From assembly GCA_963422465.1 (NCBI GenBank), contig OY730175.1, positions 124,001-188,000 of the forward strand: 64,000 nt of DNA. Direction: 5' to 3'. The position numbers were made by a program, and so were the translations under genes. Of this stretch, positions 12,078 to 25,934 are shown in pieces. Numbering within the stretch: the first letter of the stretch is position 1; the number at the start of each line of letters is the position of its first letter. Source of the DNA: Lichina pygmaea. Lineage: Eukaryota; Ascomycota; Lichinomycetes; Lichinales; Lichinaceae. The notes beneath the pieces are model-generated. The model did no database searches. It saw only the letters and a list, made by a program, of their open reading frames with translations, and was not told the DNA's origin.

Positions 12078-14767
12078 TCACCGGCGTTCGTTCATGCTCA
12101 TGCTGGTCCGGCTCCGTTCGTCCTCCTCCTCCTGGATCTCGCTTAGTCGGGTCGGGTGATGGTGGCGCGAGACCGTCTCCCACCCCGATCCGTAGCCGGT
12201 GCCGCTGTAGTCCGCGCCGCTGTAGTCCACAACGCCTCCGCTCGTCCACGATCCGGCCGGGCCGTATTCGACCCCCGACGCCGCATTGCCGCCGTACGGG
12301 CGCTCGTCGCCGTCCGCGGCGCCGCCCTGCCCCGTCTGGCCCCGCCGGTAGATGATCGGACGGCCCTGGGCGTCGTATCGATAGTTGCCGTGGTTGTCCA
12401 GCTCGTAGTCGTCTTCGCTGACGGTGCCGTCCTCGGATGGCGCCGACATGGCCGAGCGGGTGTCGCGTGCCGGCACCGCGTAGCTGCCTCCGCCGCCTCC
12501 GCCGCCGCCGCCGTGGATGGACGTGCCTTGATGCTGGTAGAACGTGGTCCCCGAAGCGCCAGATGCAGCGCCCGACGTCGTCGGCAGCAGCAACGAGTCG
12601 TCGTACGGCGACCGGCGCGTCGGGACGGCGGGCGAAGTGGCCGATGACGCCGACGGCGACCGGGTCCTGGTGGTCTGATAGGCGCTTCGGTCGCGCGTGC
12701 CGTTGGTGACGACCGGCTGCGGCTCGTCGCCGCGTCGAGCAGCCTCGGTGGACGGGTCGTCGAGCAGCGATGCGCCGTAACCGTGATGCGCCTCGCCGCG
12801 TCCCAGCTCGGGCGACCGTTCTGCCGTGGCCAGGTATGGCTCCTGGCGGGTCGCCGTCGCCGTCGCCGTCGTTGGCCGATTGACGCTCGCCTCTCGACTG
12901 ACGCCGCCGACGCCGCCGACGCCAACGCCGCTCTGGCCCATGGGCACGACCTGGAAGCCGCTCATCAGCGTCGGCAGGCCCTGCCGGAGCGACGCCGTCC
13001 GTTCGCGCTCTTCCTGCTCCCGACGACCCAGCTCCTCCCACGCCCGACGAGCCTCTTCCTTCGAGATCAGGAGCTCGCGCCGCAACTCGCCCACCAGCTT
13101 GTCGGCGTTCGCCTTTTCCGTCGCCGCCTTGTCGGCGCTGGTCTGGTCGACCTCGACCTTGGAGGCGCGCTCGACCGCCTCGGCCCGCAACTTGCGCTCC
13201 TGGCGTAGGTTCGCCTCGAGTTCGGCCTGGATCTCGCGACTTCGTTCCTGCTCGGCCCGGGTGTCGAAGAACCAGCGCTGGAACTTGCGCTCCGACGACG
13301 CTCGCAGTCTTTGCAGCTCGACCACGGCGTGGAAGAGATTGGCACCGGCGGCGGAGAGGTCGGTGATCTGACGCGCCATCTGCTGCGCCAGCGGCTCGCG
13401 GTTCACGTCGTCGCGATTCTGGTCCAGCCTCCGGATCCAGTACGACGTCAAGCCTTCCCAATGCGACGACAGCGCTTCCCATCGCTCGAACGCGTGCGGG
13501 AAGGACGAGATGCTGGGGTCGCGCCGGTGTGCGCCTTCGCTCGGACCTGCGGCCGGACGAGCCTGCGTCGACTGTCCTGCGCCGGGCTGGGCCGCCGTCG
13601 CCGTGGCCGCAGTGGGCTTTGCTTGAGGTGGCACTGGTATTCGATTCGTGGGCACCGTCGTCGGTTGTGGAGCAGGCACCGGTCGTGAGTTGAAAGTGCC
13701 GGCGCCGCCCGTTCCGGCTCTGTTTCGTCCCGCGCCGGTCGTCCCTGCTCCCGCGGGGCGACCGTCGGGGGCCGGTGCCGGCGCAGGGGCGGGTTCGAAG
13801 GTCTGGTTCGTCATCGCGGCGCCGCCCGGTCCTGGCGGCATCGCCCGTTGACCGCCGGTCAAAGTTCGGCGCGAGGGCTCCGGTTTGTGCAAAGTGCCGT
13901 CGGCGGGCCAGGCGGCGGTCGGTCGACGGTACGTCGTGGGCTCCGGACCACCGACCGGGACGGTCCCGGCCGCGGCATGGACGCCGCCAGCACCAGCACC
14001 AGCACCAGCGACATCAACACCGGCACCGACGCCGGCGCCGGCGACGGTCCCCCTCTCGACGTCTCTTCGTCGATCGGCGTGGCCCCGCTGCATGGCCTCC
14101 TGCTCCTGTCGTTCGCGGGCCTCGCGATCCCGTTCGGCCTTCTTCCTCGCCTCGCGCAGTTCTCGATCGCGCATCACCTCGCGCGGTCCTCGCACCGTCG
14201 ACGGCGACGACGCGGGAGCGGGAACGGGAACGGGAACGGGGCCTGTTGGGCGGGAGCTGCCATTGGAGGTGGTGGCGCGGCCGTTGTAGCCGCCGCCGTT
14301 GCTCATGCCACCCACGGCCAGCTCGGACATGGACGCGTTCTCCTCCTCCAAGTCGGGCGTGAAGGGGAAGGGTGTGCGGATGGCCTCCTCGAGGGCGTAG
14401 AGGACGGCGGACGCGGTGCGGCTCGAGATGCGAGCTCGCCGCGGCCGGAGCGGATCCGATGGGTCGAAGCCGCGGCTTGGACGGTGGGAGGCCGAGGTCG
14501 TCGAGCTCAGGGACGGGTCGAGCGGCGGCGGCGGCGGCGGCGGCGGCGGAGTGCGGATGCGGGGCGTGGAATCTGGCGCCCGCTGCGGAGGGAGCGCCTG
14601 ACTCCGGTGTCGCCGCGCTGGATCGGCGGACGCTGACCTCGGTCGACCGGGACGAGGCTCGTCCAGCCGGGGCGTGCGCCGCAGATGCGACGGGCCACCG
14701 GACGAGCTCGACTGTGGGCCCGAAGCTGGGGGGACGGGAGAGGAGGGCCGCTCGTGCTGCTGCCGCC

Positions 14768-14804
<37 letters not shown>

Positions 14805-14942
14805 TTGCTGCTGCTGCTGCTGGCGGCGCCGAACGGTTGTAGCGCCTAGAGATTCGTGACGGTCGTCGGGCTCATGAAAGTGAGAAGGGGGGTGGCTCGT
14901 CAGCGCGCCCGAAACGGGATGCTGGCCTCGGCGGGCCGACAA
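12078..14942 (-). CDS. Poly-Gln, low-complexity coiled-coil protein (conserved-looking, function unknown)
   Basis: A single open frame of about 950 codons reads without a break from 14942 to the TGA at 12078. It begins with a TTG, and there is no in-frame ATG before about residue 200 (SMSELAVGG), so an upstream exon probably supplies the start; an ATG at 15200 in another frame is one candidate. Order: a pure Gln tract of about 18 at 14760-14825, a Pro/Arg/Ser-rich stretch, a basic/acidic helical run rich in RDRELREARKKAERDREARE, Gly/Ala/Pro repeats, then an ordered block with WEALSSHWEGLTSYWIRRLD. A long coiled coil follows (RAEQERSREIQAELEANLRQ and KLVGELRRELLISKEEARRA), then a Gly/Ser/Tyr-rich tail. 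The WEGLTSYW block is the part most likely to be conserved. A cytoskeletal or scaffolding role would be a guess. Confidence 0.65.
14757..14825 (-). repeat. CAG/CAA trinucleotide repeat encoding poly-Gln
   Basis: Plus strand reads tgctgctgt/tgttgctg repeats. On the coding minus strand they give about 18 consecutive Gln codons, mixed CAG and CAA. Similar but shorter GCC/GGC repeats (14523-14550) encode a Pro run. Confidence 0.85.
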
Positions 14943-17900
14943 GGCGTCGGCTGCCCGTGAGGAGGCTCGACGTCGATGTGGAAGCTCGGCTCAAGCCTGG
15001 AATGTACGGTCGTCGGTACGGGTCGAGCGCGATGTCGTGATGCGAGAAACGGGGCTCGGTCGAGCGACGGTGGAACCCGAGCTGGCGGACGCTGGGAAGT
15101 GGTTCCTGCAAGCGAGCTTCCACAGCTACAATCAGCGAAGACAATGGAGTTTGGTAATGTCACGTTCGCTTGAGAGGTAGAGAACAAGCTAGAGGCCATG
15201 GCCAGATGTTTTGTCGGTGCTGGGGTTGACAATAAGGTGATGGCTGGCGGCGGCGGCAGCGGCGACGGTGGTGACGGCCGAAAAGCCCCACCGAAGGAAA
15301 AAAAAAAAAAGTTGGGAGGTTGGGAGTGGACGACACGAGACAACGACCAACCTCGTCAAGACGGCCCAATCGAGGTGCTGACGCCCTTCCACGGCCCGGG
15401 ATGTGCGGTAGATGGAAGAGAATGGATGTAGAAGTTCTACGGAGATGGTTTGGCCGTCGTTGCTGTCGTCGTCGTCGTCGTCGTCGTCGTGGCCTGCTAT
15501 CATGAATCGGGTCGCTGCGGTGTCGCCAGTGACGGCTTCCCCCCAACGCCAGCGAGAGAAAGTCCCTAGCAACAACGACGACGTAATCGCGTGCAGTAAC
15601 GCTGTCGTCGGCAGCGCCGTTGCTGACCGAGCAAGGCTCGAGGGTGGTGAATGTCGATGCACCAGCGTGACAGACCGCGGTGTCGCTGCATATCCAGCGG
15701 ATTCAAAGTCCTTCTTTTCTACGTACTTTTTTTTTCCAGGATGCCTTTGCCTGTGCTGGACCGTGCTGGACTGGGCTGAGATGGACGCCGAGTGACGTTG
15801 GCCAGGATGATGATCGTGGGTCTCGTCGGTGGGTGTCGTCCTTGACCGCTAGGTGTCGCGGGAGGCAAGGGCGCCGTTCGGGGCTCGGTCGTCGTCACCG
15901 GCCGCGGCTACGTAGGGTGCGACCGGTGTCGATCGATGCGCCAACCTCGTGGTCGGTCGTCCGCTGGTCGACGTACATATCGACGCCGGTCTGTTGTCGA
16001 CGGGCCGAGGAGCGAAGGAGAAGAAAGACGGGAGAGAAGTACTTCGTAGGAGTGGTGGAACAGCAGCGACGAACGGTGAAGCCGAAAAGATCAGTTGCAG
16101 TATTCGCTCGTCTACAGCTGCATTGAGCTTGTACGGAGGTACCGACCCCGTTCGCACAGGCTCCCCAGCTCTGTAAGTTGAGGCAGCTCTATCGATGGTG
16201 ATACTCCCCGCCGCCTTTCTCTCCGTTCTCGATGCTTTTGCTGGTTGGTTAGCGGATGCGTTGGCAGGTGTTGATACGTATCCGCCAGACGGCCTTCCTC
16301 GCATCCGGCCTTGCTGCTCTCGGTCTAGCACAGACGGCGACATCTCAGACGGCACCACGGCAGCTAAACCCTGTTGGGACCCTGGGGACCTAACCTGTCT
16401 GCGTTTTCGTGGGCGAGGATGTGCTCCGTCATATTGGCCGTCCTCCGAGTACTCGACGATGGCTGCGCGAGCCGCAGAATCCGGCTGAGAAGCCCCAGCG
16501 ACGTCGTATTTGATACCCGGAACTTTCGACCGGATCTTCTGCATGTCCTGCAGCTGCAGTATGCTTGTCCGACCCTTGTCGTGCTAGTCCAACGCGGCCA
16601 AGCTTCTCCTTGATAGGGGTAACCTTGCTGTACGAGTCCTGCGTTTGCAGATCATCTGAGAAGAGCCGACTCTGTTTGTCGGCCCGACAAGTTCGTGCGT
16701 GTGGCTCGAACACTCGTGACCCAGGTGCTTGCGAGCACTGATGCAGCTCCTTGGAGATGCACCATCCCTGCATCCAATACCTCCGTCCCTCCGTATGAAG
16801 CTACTGCCGCGGACAGAAGGCGATGTGAAGAACACAGCCGCCTTTGCCGCCACTGCAACCTCGACGAGGGCGGGAGGGAGAAAAGAAACAGTGCATCTAG
16901 CATGATGCAAGATGGGAAAAAGGTGACGTGAGATGAAGATGCTAGTGAGATGCTGCTGCTGCATCCACCGATACGAGCGTGTCCGCGGTCTATCCGGCTT
17001 GAGGAAGGAACAGCGTCCGTAATTTCCAGCATGCAGACGTCCGAACTTGAGGAGAGATGGAACAGAAAAGCCACGGACGTATGTGGATACATTTGGTCAG
17101 GCGCAAGCCCTGTCGGTAGCAGCCCATGATGCTGATCACCAGTACCGGGTACTGGTATAGCACAGGATGCAGAACAAGAGCAACGCTCGACTCCAAGAAG
17201 TGATAATCAAGAAGAAGTACTGTACTGTAGCTCTAATCACTGTAATTCAGGAGTCCAACAACCTGAACAAGAAGTGCACAGGGTACAGGGCATCACCACC
17301 ATTCAACCGCCAAGATGGCCGTGCTCTTGTGGCCGTACGAAAATCAATGTGGCTCTGTAGCTGTAGCGATGGTCATAGAGCTTCGGTGTTGTATCTTGCC
17401 GCGATCAAGATAGTCCAGCCCAGACAGAGAAAGCATCAAGTCGATCAGGTCCAAGTCAAGGTAGCTAGCTAGCTTGAGAAGAATAGATTAGTTCACGCGA
17501 CACTCGTTACAGAGCTGTATCTACCGAGTATAGATCTTCCATCCTCCATCTCCGATACGCCCGTGTGTATGTACGGTCGTTCTCTCGGGGTAGGCTCAAG
17601 TACGGATAGATTGCCAAGGGCCTGGGACGAGGATACGGTACGGGGTACATCCCAGCTCGCGGCGAGGACGACCTGCATCGTACGGCATCACGGAGCATCG
17701 TCTGCTGATATCGAGACATTTCCGCTTTTGGACAAGCAGTCCCGGTGGTGGGGCCGTAGATTGTGTGCTACCTACTGGCCTAGAGTCACGAAGAGAGCAG
17801 ATGAAGATTCTCCGCCGATGCACAGACGCAAAAGCCTCCCGACGACGAGACCCCGCATGGCCCGTTTCCGGCGCTTCTCGACATCCTCTTCCCCCGTGTC

Positions 17901-18095
17901 CAGATCCGAAAGAAGATTCCCCACGACGTACATGTCTCCGGTTTCACTCCAGACGACCTAGGAAGAAGAGGAAACTGCCACGTGGTCGAAAGGCAACTTC
18001 GATACTGACAGAGGAAAAGGCCACGCGAAGCTTCAAGCCAGGCCGCATCCGAGGTCGGACCGAGGAGAGGGGCGTCCGACGTCCTCGGCGCATCA
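14943..18095. other. Long region without a confident gene
   Basis: Holds the probable 5' exon/leader of the poly-Gln gene (to about 15350), an A run at 15300-15310 and a GTC repeat at 15465-15492. A minus-strand open frame at 15849-16544 (MQKIRSKVPGIKYDVAGASQ at its start) has fair codon use, but its second half reads like leader sequence and matches no family. 16600-17500 shows no coding signal; 17500-18095 is probably the 3' flank of the helicase gene. Confidence 0.4.
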
Positions 18096-20734
<2,639 letters not shown>

Positions 20735-22169
20735 TTTCGGCGGATGACGAAGCAGAAAGGTGCTGAGGAGCAGTCAGCAACGACCCAGATGGCAGGATCC
20801 GGTGCGGCAGCTTCAGCCTTGGTAAGAAGAGCCATGATCCAGGAGGAGGAGGAAGAAGATCATCCAGCTTGTGGTGGATCGAGGGGCTGCCGTCACTGCA
20901 ACCAGGGATGGCTGCCGCAGAAAACTGCGGGATCAGGGGAGAAACAGGACAAGCTCGAGCTTGCTCTCATACCCGGCTCAATGTAACAGCACCAACAATC
21001 CTTTGCCCGTCACAGATGCTCGGAAGAGAACAGCCTCCGCCGTCAAGCTGCACGTATGCCCAGAAGCAATGGGGAACACAGCAGCCTATGCACGCTCAAC
21101 TGTCGAGCACAGTGGTGATCGACCGTGATGGGCATTGGGCACACGGTGAAAATGCAGGGACAACCAACAAAGCGAATTCCACAATACTAGCAAAAGCCGA
21201 CGAAAACATGGCAACCAACGACTTACCGTGGTCAGTGGAGATGGGAGATGTCCTCGGAGCGATGCAAGGCTCGCCAGCGGACACGGATACTGACCGTCAG
21301 GGCAGTCGATGAAGGAGGGTTCGACGGTGACGACGGTCAAAGGTCGAATGGTGACCGAAGAAAGTGTAACAGTCCTAGAAAATGATAAGAGAACGGTATG
21401 GAGAGGAAGAGATGGATGAGGTCGAAGTACTACTCATACACAGCCGCAAAGCTGCGAGATCGGCTTGGGACTGATTCCTGGAGGCAGTGGTCAAAAGGAG
21501 GGTGGGAAGAAAAAGGGAGAAGAAGAGGAGGAAGAGAAAGACGGCCGAGGGGGGAAATTTATACAGACGGCCAGAGGGACGCCGTGATCTTGCTCGAGTG
21601 AGGCTGCGATTCTGTGGGCGTCCGGAAAGGTCCAGTGCCACGCCGTCGCTGAGTCGTGCGTGCAGCGATCGTGGAGGCCTGCTGAGTCGGCGGAGGGGAG
21701 GGACAGAGCTGGAACGGAGGCTCGAGCTGTGATTCTCCTACTCCGATGGCATGTTTGACACGGCCCTTTCTCCTTGGGACGAAGAAGATACGAGACAAAG
21801 CGGAAGATGAACAACGACAGACACGAGCGAGTGATTGTCGGTTCTTGAATGTATTCATAAATATATGTTACATATATTACAGCGGAAGGGAGATCGAGGG
21901 CGTGTCGATGGACCTTTCTGGGGGGAGGGGAGCATGGTCTCACGCCGATTTGGCCCGTCCAAACCAATGCCGTAGGGGTACGGTGGTTTAGGTGAAGGCC
22001 GCCGAGGTCCGGAAGCCGCGAATCTAGTGGCAAAGACGCCTGTTCCCTAGCAGTACGATAGAGGCCACTGTAGGTCACTGATCGGGCGTTGCATGTAGGT
22101 AGGCGTGGCAGGCACTGGCATGCACTGGCAGGATATGTCGCTGGAAGATGGGACCAGACCCAGCTTACG
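20735..22169. other. Helicase promoter side and intergenic DNA up to the transposon nest
   Basis: No gene recognised. Contains a purine-rich tract at 21495-21560 and an AT-rich patch at 21845-21885. Ends at the 5-bp target duplication AGTAT (22170-22174) that marks the left edge of the copia element. Confidence 0.45.
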
Positions 22170-22174
22170 AGTAT

Positions 22175-22369
22175 TGTTGAAGTTGGGCGATCTGCAACGT
22201 CATACCACGTGACTTACAGAAGGGCGCTAACCCTAGATTGGGAGGAAGGAAGGTTTTCTCATTTTTCATTGTAGACGAATGTCTTAGTACATCCTATTGA
22301 ATACAAGATCCTATTGTCTTCGAAGTGCCTCGTCATTCTGAAGTGTCACCGACACCGATTATCCCAACA
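22175..22369 (+). repeat. Copia 5' LTR (195 bp)
   Basis: Begins TGTTGAAGTT, ends CCCAACA; nearly identical to 43865-44060. Nearly every difference is a CpG here that is TpG or CpA in the right copy (for example GGGCGATC versus GGGTGATC), with one extra T in a T run at right. Confidence 0.93.
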
Positions 22370-22384
22370 GGTTATGAGCCCGGG
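22370..22384 (+). other. Copia primer-binding site complementary to the initiator tRNA-Met anticodon arm
   Basis: GGTTATGAGCCCGG directly follows the LTR. It is complementary to CCGGGCTCATAACC, the anticodon stem-loop of eukaryotic initiator tRNA-Met. This is the half-tRNA priming used by Drosophila copia, as opposed to a tRNA 3' end. Confidence 0.75.
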
Positions 22385-22534
22385 AATCCCGCTGACGAGG
22401 TTGAATCAACTGTGAAGAAGTCGAAGAAGAAGAGGAGAAGAAGAGCCTAGAGGAAAAGGCTGCAAAGAAGGGCCTAGAGGAAAAGGCCGTAAGGAAGGGC
22501 TAGCCACGACGTTAGCAGAAGGCAAGCCAATAGG

Positions 22535-23868
22535 ATGGAAGACAAGAAGGAACGGGGCAGGAAGGTCCTGCTCCGGGGCCCAGAGAACTATGAAGACTGG
22601 GCACAAGTTATCAGGATGCGGCTATTGGCCGCAAGAGTCTGGCACACCGTCCTTGTAGAGCCAGAAGAGTCAGAGATGAAGCCTGCCCAAACGTCAGCAA
22701 CAGGATCCAAAGGTCAACGGATCGAGGCCACAAAGGAGTGGTAGGATAGCAAGGCAGAAGAAGGAAAGGCAGCAGACATCATACTGTCGTCAATTAGTGA
22801 AGAGCAGCAAAAGCACGTCAGATGGATCGAGCACCCCTACCACATCTGGAAGACCCTGAAAGGGATCCCTGAACAGCCGAACAACGAGAAGCTGCACAAC
22901 GTGATGGTACAGCTGTTTTCGAAGGACCTTGGCTGAATGATCGAAGAGAGGGTCGAGGATCTGTGTGCTCAATGCTGAAATAGAGAGCTACGACTCGACA
23001 CTGAAACTGCCGGAAAAGACATTAGTGATCCTGCTCCTAGAGTTGTTGACGCCAGAATACGACACCATGAAGAAGATTCTCATAACAACAGATCAGATCG
23101 ACAAACTGGACAAGGTCCTGCAGAAGTTAGCAGGAGAAGAGGCACGGATCATCAAGGGAGAAGTGGAGCAGGCACTGACTGTCCGTAAAGATGACAAGGG
23201 CAAAGGACAGAGCAAGGGCTGACAAGACAGAAAGGACATGAAGTGCTCCTGGTGTGACCAGACAGGGCACAGGAAGTCTGAATGTTTTGTGACATGGTCA
23301 GCAGACAGAACCCCATTGGAGGATGAACCCCTGGTGAAACCCAGGAAGAGAGGGGAGAAGGCAAGAGTGGCAACATACCAGGAGGATGAGGAAGGAGAGA
23401 AGACCTACCTCACTTGCCTTGTACCAGATCTGGTGATTGGGGAACTGCGGACGAGTGATTAGATTGTTGACAGCAGTGTGACCCGACACATGAGCTGGGA
23501 TCTTGGACTATTCGTTGAGTTGAAACCTATGGGAGGCCACCTGTCAGTAGCCAACAGAGACAGGCTTGCGATCAAAGGTGTAGGAACTATACAGACCCGG
23601 TTCAACCAGCAGAGCGGTGTTGTGACAGCCACAGGAGTGCTGTACGTACCTGGATTGACTGCCAACTTGATGTCAGTTTCAGATCTGGACAAGAAGGGGT
23701 TCAAGACAACAACAAAGAATGGGGAGATGGCCATAATAAAGAATAGCAGAAGAAGGGTAACAGCCAGAAGAGAAAAGGGCATGTACCACTTGAAGGCAAA
23801 TAGTGAGGTAGTCCTTGTGACAGGGCAGAAGAGCCTGACCAGCAGGCCAGGACAGGAGAGTCCTGCAG
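22535..23868 (+). pseudogene. Copia gag, zinc knuckle and protease remnant
   Basis: Decayed first part of the copia polyprotein. Gag-like text (LRGPENYEDWAQVIRMRLLA at about 22570, then EEQQKHVRWIEHPYHIWKTL at about 22800) is broken by stops at 22742 and 22934 and by frame changes. A CCHC knuckle, CSWCDQTGHRKSEC, is at 23243-23284. The aspartic protease begins at 23463 with VDSSVTRHM, where the family motif is D-S/T-G-A, and continues with VLYVPGLTANLMSVSDLDKK. The block ends at 23868 where Ty3 element A1 was inserted. Confidence 0.8.
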
Positions 23869-24416
23869 TGTTACGACCCAGGGATGGGAGCCACTCATTT
23901 ATAGGCAATCAGGCCGCGGGCCAGGCAAGAGGACACCATGGAAGTCAAGTGACCAACCAACAAGGGGTCACGTGACTGTCGAGACACACACGGGAGTCTC
24001 GACGCATGATGCATGAAGCATCGAGACAATCTCACCAGTCTCGACGCATGATGCATGAAGCATCGAGACAATCTCACCAGTCTCGACGCATGATGCATGA
24101 AGCATCGAGACAATCTCACCCGTCTCGACGTCGAGACTGTCGAGACAATCTCGATCATCTCGACAGGCCAGCACTATATAGTCCGGCGATAGTTCCCTTA
24201 TGGAACGATCGTCTTCAACTCATGTTGTGATCCAGACAACTAGATCTACTTCAATATAATCCTTTGTACGAAGCCATTGATCAGGTGTCACCACCACCAC
24301 GTTCCACCAAACCCCTTCGCGCTCCTTGACACTCCTCTCCTGCGAGAACCAACCCGCCTTCCGCCTCTCGCCCTAATCCTATACTCGGATAGGACAGTAC
24401 GGTACGGACCGCAACA
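23869..24416 (+). repeat. Element A1 5' LTR (548 bp) with U3 tandem repeats
   Basis: TGTTACGACC...CGCAACA. U3 holds three tandem copies (about 43 bp) of an inverted-repeat unit at 23990-24130, with arms GTCTCGA and TCGAGAC around gcatgatgcatgaagca. Sense TATA at 24175-24180. U5 is shared with element A2, while U3 upstream of the TATA is not. Confidence 0.93.
24175..24218 (+). promoter_or_regulatory. A1 core promoter and predicted RNA 5' end
   Basis: TATATA at 24175-24180 is followed 36 bp later by GTCTTCAA (24211-24218). That octamer is complementary to the primer-binding octamer TTGAAGAC at 24419-24426, so transcription is expected to start close to 24211. Confidence 0.6.
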
Positions 24417-24418
24417 CT

Positions 24419-24426
24419 TTGAAGAC
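24419..24426 (+). other. A1 self-priming primer-binding site
   Basis: TTGAAGAC lies 2 nt inside the 5' LTR and pairs with GTCTTCAA at the predicted RNA 5' end. This matches the Tf1-type self-priming mechanism; I see no better tRNA 3'-end complement here. Confidence 0.6.
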
Positions 24427-24434
24427 CCTCAAGG

Positions 24435-25934
24435 ATGAGTACCTTAGGAGTAACCAACCCCAACTTCCCAGATGGAAAGATTAGCGTCGCCAAGCCAGAC
24501 CTGTTCTACGGCGAAAGAAACAAGGTTGACGACTGGCTCATGCAACTCCAAGTCTACTTTCAATTCCAACCAGAGACAAAGCTGCCTAAGGAAAAGTGGC
24601 CCCTCTTTGCAACCACTTATATGAGAGGCAATGCTTATCAATGGATCAAGCCCTACGTCAACAAACATCTCTCAGGAAACAGAGACCACGACAGCACAAC
24701 AGAATGGATGACGAAATGGACGTGATTCAAGGACGAGATCAAAAGGATCCTTGGACCATCTAACAAAGACAAAGTGGCTATACGAATGATCCAGCACATC
24801 AAACAACGACGCTCAGCCGCAGAGTACACCACGCAGTTCAAACAATACTCAGTACTGACTGACTGGGACGATGACACCCTGATGGTCATGTACTGACGTG
24901 GACTCAAGGAAAACATGAAGGATGAAATCACCTTCGACGGACAAGCAGTCGACACACTGGACGAACTCATCGCACAAGCAATCGACATTGATGACAAACT
25001 ATTCGAGCGAGCGATGGAGAAACGCCACGACGGAGGATACAGCCGCCCCGCATGGCATGTGAGCAACCACTACAAGCCGCCTAACAAGGCACCGCCACAT
25101 GATCTATATGGCTATGCACCCATGGAACTGGATGCAGTCCACCACAAGGGAAGGTTCACGAAGGGAAGGAACAACAAAAAGAGGAAAGCACTGAAGTGCT
25201 ATGCCTGTGGCAAGCTAGGCCACATGGCGAAAGACTGTCGTTCAAAGAACAAGGTGCACCGACAGCAACTTAATACGCTCGACGGAGACTGGAATGTCAT
25301 CAAGCCAGAGGACCCACCAGGAGAGGCTCAGCTATCCCTCGAACAATGGGACAACTACGATCAGACATTGGAAGCAGCCCACCAACTGGCAACATCAGAA
25401 GGCAAGGACCTACCAGAACTAACAGGTCAGGACAAGGGACAGGAGCCCTTAACCACCTCTGATGGGGACTGAGACGAACCCGCGTCTATCAAAGAAGAAA
25501 TACCACAAGGAAGCTATGCTTACAGCATGGACTCACGAAATCTACAGCACGGCGAACTACAGTGGAGGTTTTGCACGAAGCACTACTGCACCTACCACGA
25601 ACAACTACGAAGGTACGGAGGACATTCACCCTACCACGCCACCTGCCACAAACATTGGGTCAATTGCGAGAAGGATGCGTGTGAGATCCACCTTTGGGAC
25701 AAACGCCAACACACTGCATTCCCCGGGCACACACATGATTGGCACGAACACCTCATGTTCCTACAGCAAGGTGACAACCACAACTGCTACGTCAACAATT
25801 GGCAGTACTGCCTCAAGCCTGGATGTGACAAGCATCAGCAAGACAAATTCATGAACAGATTCCTCAGGACTGATGGGAATGGCTGGACCCATTGCCCAGT
25901 CAGTGGAAAGACACTTCAATCAGGAAAAGACTGA
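24435..25934 (+). pseudogene. A1 gag with CCHC knuckle and Cys/His-rich extension
   Basis: Starts MSTLGVTNPNFPDGKI at 24435. Capsid region includes RNAY.WIKPYVNKHLSG-like text; stops interrupt it at about 24723 and 24895. The knuckle CYACGKLGHMAKDC is at about 25198-25240. A stop at about 25470 (SDGD stop) is followed in the same frame by a second segment to 25934. That segment is unusually rich in Cys and His: FCTKHYCTYHEQ, TCHKHWVNCEKDACEIH and NNWQYCLKPGCDKHQQ. The latter may be a separate metal-binding domain between Gag and protease. The stops after VMY and SDGD and the end after SGKD are also present in A2. Confidence 0.85.

Noticed and set aside
15849-16544. 231-codon minus-strand frame as a gene
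   Set aside because: No family resemblance; the second half looks like untranslated sequence and an overlapping plus-strand frame is equally open. Not supported enough to list as a CDS.
23990-24130. Regular repeats with inverted arms in the A1 LTR resembling a CRISPR array
   Set aside because: The units are tandem without unique spacers, lie in LTR U3, and the genome is eukaryotic.
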